64,000 nucleotides of DNA. Source: Occultella kanbiaonis (GTDB lineage: Bacteria > Actinomycetota > Actinomycetes > Actinomycetales > Beutenbergiaceae). The notes under the pieces are model-generated. The model had not been told where the DNA came from. It saw only the letters and a program-made list of their open reading frames with translations, and ran no database searches. The position numbers and the translations under genes are program-made. Each line of letters opens with the position of its first letter. Within the stretch, counting starts at the first letter, position 1. The stretch covers positions 2,418,001 to 2,482,000 of the forward strand of contig NZ_CP046175.1 in NCBI RefSeq assembly GCF_009708215.1, read 5' to 3'. Shown one piece after another: positions 48,269-57,152 of the stretch.

Positions 48269-50374
48269 TCAGGTCCTCGGCGCCCCGGTGGTCTCCTCGT
48301 CCTCGGTGACGAGCGCGCCGAGGGCCTCGGTGAGTTCGGCGTCCGCCACGTCCTGACCCGCCCACAGCGTGACCGCAGCGGTACCCGGCGAGGACGCTGC
48401 GCCGTCGGCCAGGCCTGCTGCCACCACCCGGATCGCCGCGCCCGCGGCGTCCGCCTCGCTGCGCTCGACCATGCGGTAGCCGAGGCCGTCCGCGTGCAGC
48501 GCCGCCAGGGCGGCGCCGAAGCGCCGGGCGAGCCGGGCCCCGTCGGGCAGGTGCAGGAGCAGTTCCGTCCCACGGGCGCGGGCGGCCGCGGCTCCTGCGA
48601 GCACCGCGCCACGCCCGTCGGGGTCGCCGCCGGCGATGACGACGACGGGTGCGTCGTCCGCGGCATCCGCCTCGGGCAGGCGCACGGCGGCCACGCTGAA
48701 CCGGTGCCCGGACAGGTCGGTGCCGGTTCCGTCGCCGGAGGGTGCGTTGGCGGCGAACCAGTCCGCGTCCACCAGCAGCACGGCGGCCTCGGCCGTGTCA
48801 GCCTGGCCCAGGAGATCGGACCAGGGATCCGCGGTGAACCGCGACAGCACCGTCGCCGGAACCCCGGTGGCCTGCACACGGGAGGCGAGGGCGTTGAGGT
48901 CGTCGACGGTGGCGGCCATCAGGGTGAGGTTCGTGGACAGGCCGGCGCCGAGCTCAACCGGTGAGGCCTCGCGGGCCACGAACCGGCTGAGCACGACCTT
49001 GCCGGCGCGGCCGGTGCCGAGCAGGGCGCCGGCGATCGCAGCCATCCGGTCCGCCCTGGCGGGGTCGTCGACCAGGACCAGCACCCGGTAGGACTCGTCC
49101 ACGCCGAGCGCGGCCCGCTCGGCGGCGGCGATGTCCTTGGCGATCGCCCGGTCCGGGTAGACGCGGCGCAGCAGCGGGCCGGTCATCATCGTGGTCAGGA
49201 TCGCCATCAGCACGAGCAGGGTGAACAGTTCCCCGTCGAGGACGCCGAGCTGGCGGCCGATCTGCAGGATCACCAGCTCGGTGAGCCCGCGGGTGTTCAT
49301 CAGGACACCGAGCGCGGTGGCCTGCCGGCTCGGCACCTTCATGAGGCGGGCCGCGACGAACGCGCCGCCGAACTTGCCGCCGACCGCCACCAGCATGATC
49401 AGCGCCAGCTGCCAGAACCCGGCGCCGGTGATGCCGCCGATGTCCGTGCTGAGACCGGTGACCACGAAGAACAGCGGGAGCAGGAGCAGGACGCTCACCT
49501 GTTCGAGCCGTTCGAGGATCTCCCGGGTGAGGTCCGCGGCGCCCTGGCGCGGCATGATCGCGCCGAAGATGAACGCACCGAAGATCGCGTGGATGCCGAT
49601 GACATCGGTCATGACCGACGAGGCCAGCACGCCGATCAGGACGATCGCGAGGATGTTGGGGGTGAGGCGGCCGGCCCGCCGGTAGGCGTCGACCAGCCGC
49701 TTCAGCAGCGGCCGCACGATGCCGAACATCAGTGCCGCGAACGCGGCGGTGAGGACGACGATCCGGATCACGTCGGCCGGCCCCTCGCCCTGGACCACCG
49801 CCACCACGAACGCCAGCAGGGTCCAGGCGAGGATGTCGTCCACGGCGGCGCAGGCCAGTGCGAGCACGCCGGTGGTGGTGCGGTGCATTCCCCGGTCGGT
49901 GAGGATCCGGGCGAGGACCGGGAAGGCCGTGATGGCCATCGCGATCCCGAGGAACAGGGCCAGGCCCAGGAATGGCACCGGGCCCGCGTCCGTCTCGTTG
50001 TGGAACGGGTACAGCACGAACGTGAGTCCGAAGCCCATTGCGAACGGCAGGATGACCGAGCTCAACGAGATCGTGCCGGCCAACTTCTCCCGACCTCGGA
50101 CCAGGGTCATGTCGAGCTCGAGGCCGACGATGAACATGAACAGCACCAGGCCGAGCTGGGCGAGCATGTCCAGGTACGGGAGGATCTCCGGGGGGAACAG
50201 CTTCGTGTCGAGGTCACCCGGCAGCAGTCCGAGGACACTTGGCCCGAGCGCGATCCCGGCGATGATCTCACCCACCACGGGGGGCTGGTGGATCTTGCCG
50301 GCGAGCCGCGCGAAGACCCGCGCGACGAGCATGATGACGGCGATCGCCAGGAATACGTGCGCCGCGATATGCAT
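48269..50374 (-). CDS. CPA2-family cation:proton antiporter with cytosolic C-terminal domain
   Basis: The protein has 701 residues. Residues 1 to about 400 form a Na+/H+ or K+/H+ exchanger membrane domain (12 or so spans; KIHQPPVVGEIIAGIALGPS and ALACAAVDDILAWTLLAF with the paired Asp residues of the transport site). The C-terminal 300 residues are soluble and look like UspA/nucleotide-binding-type folds (RVLVLVDDPARADRMAAIAG). ATG 50374 (MHIAAHVFLAIAV) is chosen; the in-frame 50464 start would add a charged, unlikely leader. It is divergent from a kinase gene. Confidence 0.9.
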   Translation of the reverse strand: MHIAAHVFLAIAVIMLVARVFARLAGKIHQPPVVGEIIAGIALGPSVLGLLPGDLDTKLFPPEILPYLDMLAQLGLVLFMFIVGLELDMTLVRGREKLAGTISLSSVILPFAMGFGLTFVLYPFHNETDAGPVPFLGLALFLGIAMAITAFPVLARILTDRGMHRTTTGVLALACAAVDDILAWTLLAFVVAVVQGEGPADVIRIVVLTAAFAALMFGIVRPLLKRLVDAYRRAGRLTPNILAIVLIGVLASSVMTDVIGIHAIFGAFIFGAIMPRQGAADLTREILERLEQVSVLLLLPLFFVVTGLSTDIGGITGAGFWQLALIMLVAVGGKFGGAFVAARLMKVPSRQATALGVLMNTRGLTELVILQIGRQLGVLDGELFTLLVLMAILTTMMTGPLLRRVYPDRAIAKDIAAAERAALGVDESYRVLVLVDDPARADRMAAIAGALLGTGRAGKVVLSRFVAREASPVELGAGLSTNLTLMAATVDDLNALASRVQATGVPATVLSRFTADPWSDLLGQADTAEAAVLLVDADWFAANAPSGDGTGTDLSGHRFSVAAVRLPEADAADDAPVVVIAGGDPDGRGAVLAGAAAARARGTELLLHLPDGARLARRFGAALAALHADGLGYRMVERSEADAAGAAIRVVAAGLADGAASSPGTAAVTLWAGQDVADAELTEALGALVTEDEETTGAPRT

Positions 50375-50513
50375 GACCGTTCGGACCCCTTGTGGCTGTC
50401 GGATGGGGACGATTCCCCTCGTGGGGGAGGAACGCGCCCGATAGACTTTCAGATGATCTGCCACGAATGATATTGGGTCCGTGACCCACCGAGTCCACGT
50501 TTGGGGAAGTCAC

Positions 50514-51338
50514 ATGTCGTTGCGCGATCAGCGTGTCCGCGACCTGCCTGTTCTGGCCGACTTCGAGGTGGTGCGGCCGATCGGGGACGGCAATCACGGC
50601 CAGTTCTTCCTGGCTCGGCCACCGGCGCGGCTCGGGATCGCCGACGAGTACGTCGCGGTCAAGGTCTTCGCCGGTCAGGTCACAGAGGACGCCTACCGAC
50701 GCGGCGCCAGGGAGCTGCGTGCGTTCGCCGCCGTCGACTCGCCGTACCTGGCGACCGTCTACGACGCGGTGCTGGACGACCGGTTCTTCTACGCCATGGA
50801 GTACTTCCCGCTGGGTTCGCTGGCCAACCCGGAACGGCCGTTGGAACGGGCGCAGGCGCTCACCGTGTTGGAGCATGCCGCCCTCGCGATCGACGCCCTG
50901 CACGAGGCCGGGCTGGCGCACGGCGACGTCAAGCCCGCGAACGTGATGATCACCCCGACCGGGGGCAAGGTGTCCGACCTCGGCCTGGCTCGGGTGTTCG
51001 CAGCCGGTGCCGCGCTGACGGGCATGGCACCGGAGACGTCCGTCGAGTTCGTCGATCCCGAGCTGCTGCTGGGGGAGCCACCCTCGCGCGCCACGGACAT
51101 CTGGGGCCTTGGCGCCACCGCGCACCGCGTCCTGACGGGTGTCGGTCTGTACGGCGACCTGCCGGAGCACCAGCCGCTGCTGGCCATCCGCACGGTGTTG
51201 AAGGCCGACGGTCCGACGTTGTCCGAGCGACTGTCACCGGCCGAGGCCGACGTGGTCGGTCGCTGCCTCGCGCCGCTCGGGCAGCGCTACGAGACGGCGC
51301 AGGCCGTCGCGCAGGCGATCGCCGGCCTGCGCGCCTGA
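50514..51338 (+). CDS. Short serine/threonine protein kinase (kinase domain only)
   Basis: This 274-residue cytosolic kinase consists of the catalytic domain alone. Gly-loop GDGNHGQ (24-30), Lys50 in VAVKVF, catalytic loop HGDVKPANV (Asp138, Asn143) with HGD in place of HRD, and metal Asp155 in SDLGLAR (DLG for DFG) are all visible, so activity is likely despite the altered motifs. There is no transmembrane segment or sensor domain. ATG 50514 has GGGGAAG upstream. It converges on the large kinase gene with 15 bases between stops. Confidence 0.9.
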   Translation: MSLRDQRVRDLPVLADFEVVRPIGDGNHGQFFLARPPARLGIADEYVAVKVFAGQVTEDAYRRGARELRAFAAVDSPYLATVYDAVLDDRFFYAMEYFPLGSLANPERPLERAQALTVLEHAALAIDALHEAGLAHGDVKPANVMITPTGGKVSDLGLARVFAAGAALTGMAPETSVEFVDPELLLGEPPSRATDIWGLGATAHRVLTGVGLYGDLPEHQPLLAIRTVLKADGPTLSERLSPAEADVVGRCLAPLGQRYETAQAVAQAIAGLRA

Positions 51339-51353
51339 TCGGCCGCCGGACCG

Positions 51354-53798
51354 TCAGAACGGGGCGCCGACCCACCAGTCCCGGCGGATGTCGAGCCGCT
51401 CGTGGTCGGGCCACCACACGGCCACCATGTACTGGGCGCGGTCGGGGTGGACGAACGTGGTGTAGATGAAGCCCGGGTCGGTCACGCCGTCCTGGCTGCC
51501 GTACTCGGTCCCGGCCGGGTCGTCCGGAGCGGAGTCGTAGAACCACTCCTGGCTGAACCAGCCCTCGTTGGCCACACCATCGGAGCCGAACGTGGCCAAC
51601 GCGTCCGCCGAGGTGAAGTGCAGCAGGGTGAACACCAGGCCGTCCGACTGGGTGCAGGTGATCGCGGCGTCGACCGTGTCCGGCTGTGGCAGCTGCTCGG
51701 AACTGCCGAGCGCGCAGGTGGCGTCGTTGTGACCGGGCAGGTTCGGGCCGTCGGGCACCAGGCTCGGGAACGCCGTCCGCATGAACTCGGCATCACCCCA
51801 GCTGCCGGGGTCCAGCGACGCTTCGGCGACGGCGGGGGTGCTGTCGTCCGAGGTCTCACCGTCCGGCCCGATGGCACGCACCGTGTACTCCTGCCCGCTG
51901 GGGGCCGTGTCGACGAACTGACGCGCGGTGCCCTCGTAGACGAGCTCACCGTCCCGGTCCAGCTCGTAACCGGTGGCGTCCGGCACGGAGCTCCAGTTGA
52001 CGACCGTCTCGCCGTCGCCGTTCACGGTGATCGTGAGTTCGGCCGGCGCCTCGATCCCGTCGGGATCGTCGTTCGCGCCGCCGAACCCGCCGTTGGCGGC
52101 GATCACGATGAGCACGATGATGGCGACCAGCGCCACCGCGAACCCCGTGATCATCGCCGGGTTCGGTCCGCGGCGGACGGGCGCCTTGTGACCCACGGCG
52201 TGGATGCCGCTGTGCTGGGCGTTCGGCATCGCTGGCGCGGAGAGGTAGCTCGGCATGCCGCCGGTGCTCCGGGTCGGCGCCGCGCCGGTCGGTATCGGCC
52301 CGGTCGGCATCGAGCCGGTCTGCATCGGACTGGCCGGGATCGGTCCGGTCGGCATCGGCACGGGTGGGACCTGGCCGGTCGCGTTCGGGCCGGTGTCGCG
52401 GCCGCCCTGGCCGATCGGGCCGATGGTGGCGTTCGGTGACCAGCTGCGGTTGCCCGGTGCGTTGTTCGCGCGCAGGTACGCGGCCGGTGCCGCCGAGGTG
52501 ACGTGCCAGGGTGCGATGCGGGCCAGGCGCGGTGCGATCTGGTCCAGCACGAGTGGGTGTCTCGACCCCTGGTGCTCGTAGGCGACCGTCCAGGTGCGCT
52601 CGCCGGCGCCGACGGTGATCTCCTCGAGGTAGTCGCCGGTGATCTGGCGCTCGAGCGGCAGGCGCGGCGGCAGGTCGAAGAATCGGGCCTCGTGCAGGAG
52701 CGCCTCGAGTGCGGTGCGGTCCGCCATCGGCACGTTCCGGGTGTCGACCGGGCCGACCTCCTGGCTCTGGCGGCCGTCGGCGAAGTAGCGGCGGACCTTC
52801 AGCGTGAACGGAGGCCGTGGGCCGGTGTGTGCCCGGCTCGGCGTGGGCGTCGGGTGCGGGCTGCCGGGCTGCTCGCCGGGGGCGGCCGCCGGCGTCCGGG
52901 CGGGCTGCAGCACCGTGGCGGTCTCGGACTGTTCGGTCAGTGTCTTCAGCGCGGCGGCCGCTGCCCGGCTCAGCGCCCGGCAGCTCTGGTACCGGTCCTC
53001 GGGCTTCTTGGCCATCGCCTTCGCGACGACCGCATCGAAGCTCGTGCCCAGACCGGGCTGGGCCTCGGACGGCTTCGGCGGGTCCTGGGTGAGGTGGGCC
53101 GTCATCTTGGCGAACGGTGAGTCGGCGACGAACGGCACGCTACCGGTGAGGAGTTCGTACAGCACGCAGCCGAGCGCGTAGACGTCGACCTCGTGGCCGA
53201 GGGGGCGGGCCTCGATCTGCTCGGGAGCGGCGTACGCCAACGTGGCGAGCATGTTGCCGGTGCCGGTGAGGTTGTTGTCGCGATCGTCGATGGCCTTGGC
53301 GATCCCGAAGTCGGTCAGCAGGACCTGTTCCGGCTCCTCGGGATCGTCCGGGTCCAGACCGGGGGCGAGCAGGATGTTGGCGGGCTTGACGTCCCGGTGC
53401 AACAGCCCGGCCCGGTGGGCGAAGTCGAGTCCGTTGCCGACCTCGGTGACGATGTGCACGACCCGCGCCGGGTCGAGACCGCCGCCGGCGTCGGCGATCG
53501 CGTGCGAGGCGTCGGTGCCCTCGACGTACTGCATCGCGATCCAGAGCTGACCCTCGAACTCACCGCGGTCGTAGACGGCGACGATGTTCCGGTGGAAGAG
53601 CTGTGCGGCGAGGTCGGCCTCGCGCTCGAACCGGGTCCGGAAGCTCTCGTCCGACGACAGGGACGTGCTGAGCATCTTGAGTGCGTCGCGGCGGGGGAGC
53701 CGTGGGTGCTTGGCCAGATATACCGAACCCATGCCGCCACGCCCGAGCTCGCGCTCGATGGTGTAGCCAGCAAAGACCTGGCCCGGCTCGAAGTCCAC
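51354..53798 (-). CDS. Transmembrane Ser/Thr protein kinase with emfourin-like and FN3 domains
   Basis: The protein has 814 residues. The PknB-type kinase domain (about 11-280) has GRGGMGSVY, Lys41, HRDVKPANI (Asp136) and TDFGIAK (Asp163). A region at 331-430 (ARFFDLPPRLPLERQITGDY core, 371-390) resembles emfourin, a small inhibitor of protealysin-like metalloproteases. A Met/Pro/Thr-Gly repeat linker (about 480-510) leads to one membrane span (548-568), then an outer FN3-like domain (about 584-660) and a 150-residue domain of unknown type. It lies downstream of pgl on the same strand. Phosphorylation targets are unknown; the nearby FHA protein is a candidate partner. Confidence 0.9.
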   Translation of the reverse strand: MDFEPGQVFAGYTIERELGRGGMGSVYLAKHPRLPRRDALKMLSTSLSSDESFRTRFEREADLAAQLFHRNIVAVYDRGEFEGQLWIAMQYVEGTDASHAIADAGGGLDPARVVHIVTEVGNGLDFAHRAGLLHRDVKPANILLAPGLDPDDPEEPEQVLLTDFGIAKAIDDRDNNLTGTGNMLATLAYAAPEQIEARPLGHEVDVYALGCVLYELLTGSVPFVADSPFAKMTAHLTQDPPKPSEAQPGLGTSFDAVVAKAMAKKPEDRYQSCRALSRAAAAALKTLTEQSETATVLQPARTPAAAPGEQPGSPHPTPTPSRAHTGPRPPFTLKVRRYFADGRQSQEVGPVDTRNVPMADRTALEALLHEARFFDLPPRLPLERQITGDYLEEITVGAGERTWTVAYEHQGSRHPLVLDQIAPRLARIAPWHVTSAAPAAYLRANNAPGNRSWSPNATIGPIGQGGRDTGPNATGQVPPVPMPTGPIPASPMQTGSMPTGPIPTGAAPTRSTGGMPSYLSAPAMPNAQHSGIHAVGHKAPVRRGPNPAMITGFAVALVAIIVLIVIAANGGFGGANDDPDGIEAPAELTITVNGDGETVVNWSSVPDATGYELDRDGELVYEGTARQFVDTAPSGQEYTVRAIGPDGETSDDSTPAVAEASLDPGSWGDAEFMRTAFPSLVPDGPNLPGHNDATCALGSSEQLPQPDTVDAAITCTQSDGLVFTLLHFTSADALATFGSDGVANEGWFSQEWFYDSAPDDPAGTEYGSQDGVTDPGFIYTTFVHPDRAQYMVAVWWPDHERLDIRRDWWVGAPF

Positions 53799-53865
53799 CC
53801 TGTTCCATCCCCTTGATGTCGTGAGGCAAATGCCCGGCTCACCTTATCGGAGAGCAGGGCGATCG

Positions 53866-54654
53866 TCAGACGAGCCCGGGGTCGGCTCCGGCCGCTTCGG
53901 TGTCCAGCAGCCATAGCGTCACGTCTCGTCCGGCCACGACGGCGGAGGGCGTCTCCTGCGCGTCGGTGGCACCGCCGAGGGCGCGGCGCACCGCGCCCGA
54001 CTTCTCCGCGCCCGCGACGACGAGCCATACCTGGCGGGCCGACTCGAGTGCCTCGAAGGTCAGCGAGATCCGGTCCGGCGGCGGTTTGGGCGAGTCGTGG
54101 ACGGCGACGGCGGTCGTGCCGGTCGCGCGCAGCGCGGGGTGGCCAGGGAACAGCGAGGCGACGTGGGCGTCCGGGCCCATGCCCAGCAGGATCACGTCGA
54201 ACACGAGAGGCCCGTCGGTGCCCCCGAACGCGGCCAGTTCCGCCGCGTAGGCGGTGGCGCCCTCCTCCGCCGTGGCGACGTCCTCGGTCGCCGCCATCGG
54301 GTGGACGTTCTGCGCCGGGATCGGTAGGTGGTCGATCAGGGCCGCTCGGGCCAGACCTTCGTTGCGCTCGGGGTCGGCGCGCGGCACGAACCGTTCGTCG
54401 CCCCACCACAGGTGTACCCCGGTCCAGTCGACGGCGTCGGCCAACGGCGTCTGCCGGGCCCGCTCGAGGAGCCGGATCCCGACCGTGCCGCCGGTGAGCG
54501 CGACGTGGACGGGGTGGCGCACGGACTGGGCGTCGAGGATGGCCAGGAGCAGCCGAGCGGCGGTGGCCTCGGCCAGGGCGTCGGCCGACGGGTGCACCAC
54601 CACGGCGCGCGCTGGCCCGTGGTGGGCCGGGCCGTCGACGTCCACCGGACTCAC
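53866..54654 (-). CDS. pgl: 6-phosphogluconolactonase
   Basis: This 262-residue cytosolic enzyme hydrolyses 6-phosphogluconolactone, the second step of the oxidative pentose-phosphate pathway. Family motifs are VALTGGTVGIRLL, HLWWGDERFVPRADPERN and FDVILLGMGPDAHVASLFPGHPAL. GTG 54654 overlaps the opcA stop by GTGA. The order zwf-opcA-pgl is standard in actinobacteria. Length is normal. Confidence 0.95.
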   Translation of the reverse strand: MSPVDVDGPAHHGPARAVVVHPSADALAEATAARLLLAILDAQSVRHPVHVALTGGTVGIRLLERARQTPLADAVDWTGVHLWWGDERFVPRADPERNEGLARAALIDHLPIPAQNVHPMAATEDVATAEEGATAYAAELAAFGGTDGPLVFDVILLGMGPDAHVASLFPGHPALRATGTTAVAVHDSPKPPPDRISLTFEALESARQVWLVVAGAEKSGAVRRALGGATDAQETPSAVVAGRDVTLWLLDTEAAGADPGLV

Positions 54655-55574
54655 TCCCCGGCCACCTTCGGCAGGCCCTTGAGCAGGCTGCGGGCGTAGG
54701 TCTCGTCCGGGTCGAGCCGGCGCAGATCCTCCATCAGACAGTCGGCGATCGGTCGCTTGGCCATGGCGATCTGCTGCGTCGGTGTGCCGTCCTGGGTGAC
54801 GGTCACCACCGCGCTGCCCTCCGGGCGGCGCATCGTGATCGACCCGGTGCGCCGTTCCAGGTCGAGCCCGGTGATCGCGGACGCCTCCGGGTCGTGTTCG
54901 ATGGTGACCGGGGCCTTCAGGTTCGCCGCGAGCCACGCCGCGAACAGGTGCGTCGACGGGCGGTCCCGGCTGCCGATGACCCGCACGGCCCGGACCGTCT
55001 CGTAGGGCGGCTCGTCCAGCGCCGCGGCGGCGAGGCCACGCCACAACGTGGTGCGGGCCCAGGACAGGTCGGTGTCGCCCGGGGCGTAGGTGTCGGCAAG
55101 CCCGCCGAGGTGCTCGATCGGCTTGCCACAGGTGCCCACGTCGCTGATCCGGCGCTGGGCCATCGCCCCGAGCGGGTCGGCCGCCATGTTCTCGGGCGGT
55201 TCGTGCGGCCACCACACCACGATGGGCGCATCGGGCAGCAGCAGTGGGACCACGAGCGTGTCCACCTGGTCGCGGGCGGCACCCAACGGGCGCAACACGA
55301 TGACCTCGCTGGCCCCGGCGTCGCCGCCGATCCGGATCTCGGCGTCCAGCCCGGCGGCCCTGCGTCCGTCGCCCGGGTCGACCACGATCACCCGGCACGG
55401 GTGCTCCCGGCTGGCGTCGTTGGCGGCCGCCACGGCCGACTCGACGTCGTCGCCGGTCGCCACGATGACCAGCGTCAGCACCCGGCCGAGGGCCACGGCG
55501 CCACCCTCCTCACGCAGCGCCACGAGCCTGGCACCGATGGCGGAGCTGGTGGTGTCCTCGAGGGTGATGATCAT
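54651..55574 (-). CDS. opcA: Glucose-6-phosphate dehydrogenase assembly protein OpcA
   Basis: This 307-residue protein is an allosteric activator and assembly partner of glucose-6-phosphate dehydrogenase, found in actinobacteria and cyanobacteria. Features are an alpha/beta N-terminal half with VVPLLLPDAPIVVWWPHEPP and a C-terminal half with GSRDRPSTHLFAAWLA, both family hallmarks. I chose ATG 55574 (MIITLEDTT) because it overlaps the zwf stop by ATGA and has GGAGG six bases upstream. It lies between zwf and pgl, coupled to both. Confidence 0.95.
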   Translation of the reverse strand: MIITLEDTTSSAIGARLVALREEGGAVALGRVLTLVIVATGDDVESAVAAANDASREHPCRVIVVDPGDGRRAAGLDAEIRIGGDAGASEVIVLRPLGAARDQVDTLVVPLLLPDAPIVVWWPHEPPENMAADPLGAMAQRRISDVGTCGKPIEHLGGLADTYAPGDTDLSWARTTLWRGLAAAALDEPPYETVRAVRVIGSRDRPSTHLFAAWLAANLKAPVTIEHDPEASAITGLDLERRTGSITMRRPEGSAVVTVTQDGTPTQQIAMAKRPIADCLMEDLRRLDPDETYARSLLKGLPKVAGE

Positions 55575-57112
55575 GGTCGCCTCCACGTGCGTCCGTCGCG
55601 GGCCAGCATGGCGTCGGCCGAGGGTGGGCCCCAGGTGCCCGGACGGTACTGCTCCGGCTTCCCGTGCTTCGCCCAGTGGTCGATGATCGGGTCGAGGATC
55701 TGCCAGGAGAGCTCGACCTCCCGCTGGCGCGGGAACAACGGCGGGTCGCCAAGGAGCATGTCCAGGATGAGCCGTTCGTACGCCTCGGGGGAGGACTCGG
55801 TGAACGCGTGCCCGTAGCCGAAGTCCATGGTGACGTCGCGGACCTCCATGGCCGTGCCGGGCACCTTCGAGCCGAACCGGATCGTCACGCCCTCGTCCGG
55901 CTGCACGCGGATCACGATGGCGTTCTGGCCGAGCTCCTGGGTCTCGTTCAGGTCGAACGGCAGGTGTGGCGCCCGCTTGAAGACGATGGCGATCTCGGTG
56001 ACGCGGCGGCCGAGGCGCTTGCCGGCGCGCAGGTAGAACGGCACCCCGGCCCAGCGTCGGGTGTCGACATCGAGGCGGATGGCCGCGTAGGTCTCGGTGA
56101 TCGAGCCGGTGCTCATGCCCTGTTCCTGCAGGTAGCCGAGGACCTCCTCGCCGCCCTGCCAGCCCGCCTCGTACTGACCGCGGGCGGTGTGCCGTCCGAT
56201 GTCCCGTGGGATGGTGACGGCGGAGAGCACCTTCTCCTTCTCGGCGCGCAGCTCGTCGGCCTCGAAGGAGACCGGCTCCTCCATGGCGGTCAGTGCGAGC
56301 AGTTGGAGCAGGTGGTTCTGGATGACGTCCCGAGCCGCGCCGATGCCGTCGTAGTACCCGGCCCGCGAACCGATGCCGATGTCCTCGGCCATCGTGATCT
56401 GGACGTGATCGACGTAGTTGGCGTTCCAGATCGGCTCGAACATCTGGTTCGCGAACCTCAGCGCCAGCAGGTTCTGGACCGTCTCCTTGCCGAGGTAGTG
56501 GTCGATGCGGAAGACCGACTCCGGTGGGAAGACCTGCTCCACCACGTCGTTCAGCTCCCGGGCGCTGGTGAGGTCGTGGCCGAAGGGCTTCTCCACGACG
56601 ACCCGCCGCCAGGTGCCCTCGGCGGGCGTGGACAGGCCCACCTTCGCGAGCTGCTGGAGCACCAGCGGGAACTGCCCGGGCGGCACGGACAGGTAGAAGG
56701 CGTGGTTGCCCCGCGTGCCGCGCTCGTCATCGAGACGCTGCACGGTCTGTGCGAGCCGCTCGAAGGCGGAGTCGTCGGAGAACTCCCCGGAGACGAACCG
56801 GAAGCCCTTGGACAACTGCTCCCAGACACCCTCGTCGAACGGGGTGCGCGAGTGTTTCGAGATCGCGTCGTGCGCGATCTTGCGGAAGTCCTGGTCCTCC
56901 CAGTCCCGCCGGGCGAACCCGGTGAGGCCGAAGGCCGGGGGCAGGAGCCCCCGGTTCGCCAGGTCGTAGACCGCCGGCAGCAGCTTCTTCTGCGCCAGGT
57001 CGCCGGTGACGCCGAAGATCACCAGGCCGCTGGGCCCGGCGATCTTCGGCAGTCGCCGATCGGATGGGTCACGGAGCGGGTTGTGCCCGTTCGTCACCTT
57101 CGCCGGTGCCAT
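55571..57112 (-). CDS. zwf: Glucose-6-phosphate 1-dehydrogenase
   Basis: This 513-residue cytosolic enzyme makes NADPH from glucose 6-phosphate. The nucleotide motif is VIFGVTGDLAQKKLLPAV, the substrate-binding signature is RIDHYLGKE with the catalytic His region (NANYVDHVQI), and FYLRAGKRLGRRVTEIAI is conserved. Length fits the family. ATG 57112 follows GAAGGGTGG; an internal GTG six codons later is a weaker option. OpcA, encoded next, activates it. Confidence 0.97.
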   Translation of the reverse strand: MAPAKVTNGHNPLRDPSDRRLPKIAGPSGLVIFGVTGDLAQKKLLPAVYDLANRGLLPPAFGLTGFARRDWEDQDFRKIAHDAISKHSRTPFDEGVWEQLSKGFRFVSGEFSDDSAFERLAQTVQRLDDERGTRGNHAFYLSVPPGQFPLVLQQLAKVGLSTPAEGTWRRVVVEKPFGHDLTSARELNDVVEQVFPPESVFRIDHYLGKETVQNLLALRFANQMFEPIWNANYVDHVQITMAEDIGIGSRAGYYDGIGAARDVIQNHLLQLLALTAMEEPVSFEADELRAEKEKVLSAVTIPRDIGRHTARGQYEAGWQGGEEVLGYLQEQGMSTGSITETYAAIRLDVDTRRWAGVPFYLRAGKRLGRRVTEIAIVFKRAPHLPFDLNETQELGQNAIVIRVQPDEGVTIRFGSKVPGTAMEVRDVTMDFGYGHAFTESSPEAYERLILDMLLGDPPLFPRQREVELSWQILDPIIDHWAKHGKPEQYRPGTWGPPSADAMLARDGRTWRRP

Positions 57113-57152
57113 CCGGTGGTACCACCCTTCGTTGCTGTCTCGCCTGGTCAGG

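Noticed and set aside
50514-51338. Short kinase as a pseudokinase
   Set aside because: HGD and DLG replace HRD and DFG, but the catalytic Asp, metal Asp, Asn and the Lys are all kept, so activity is plausible.
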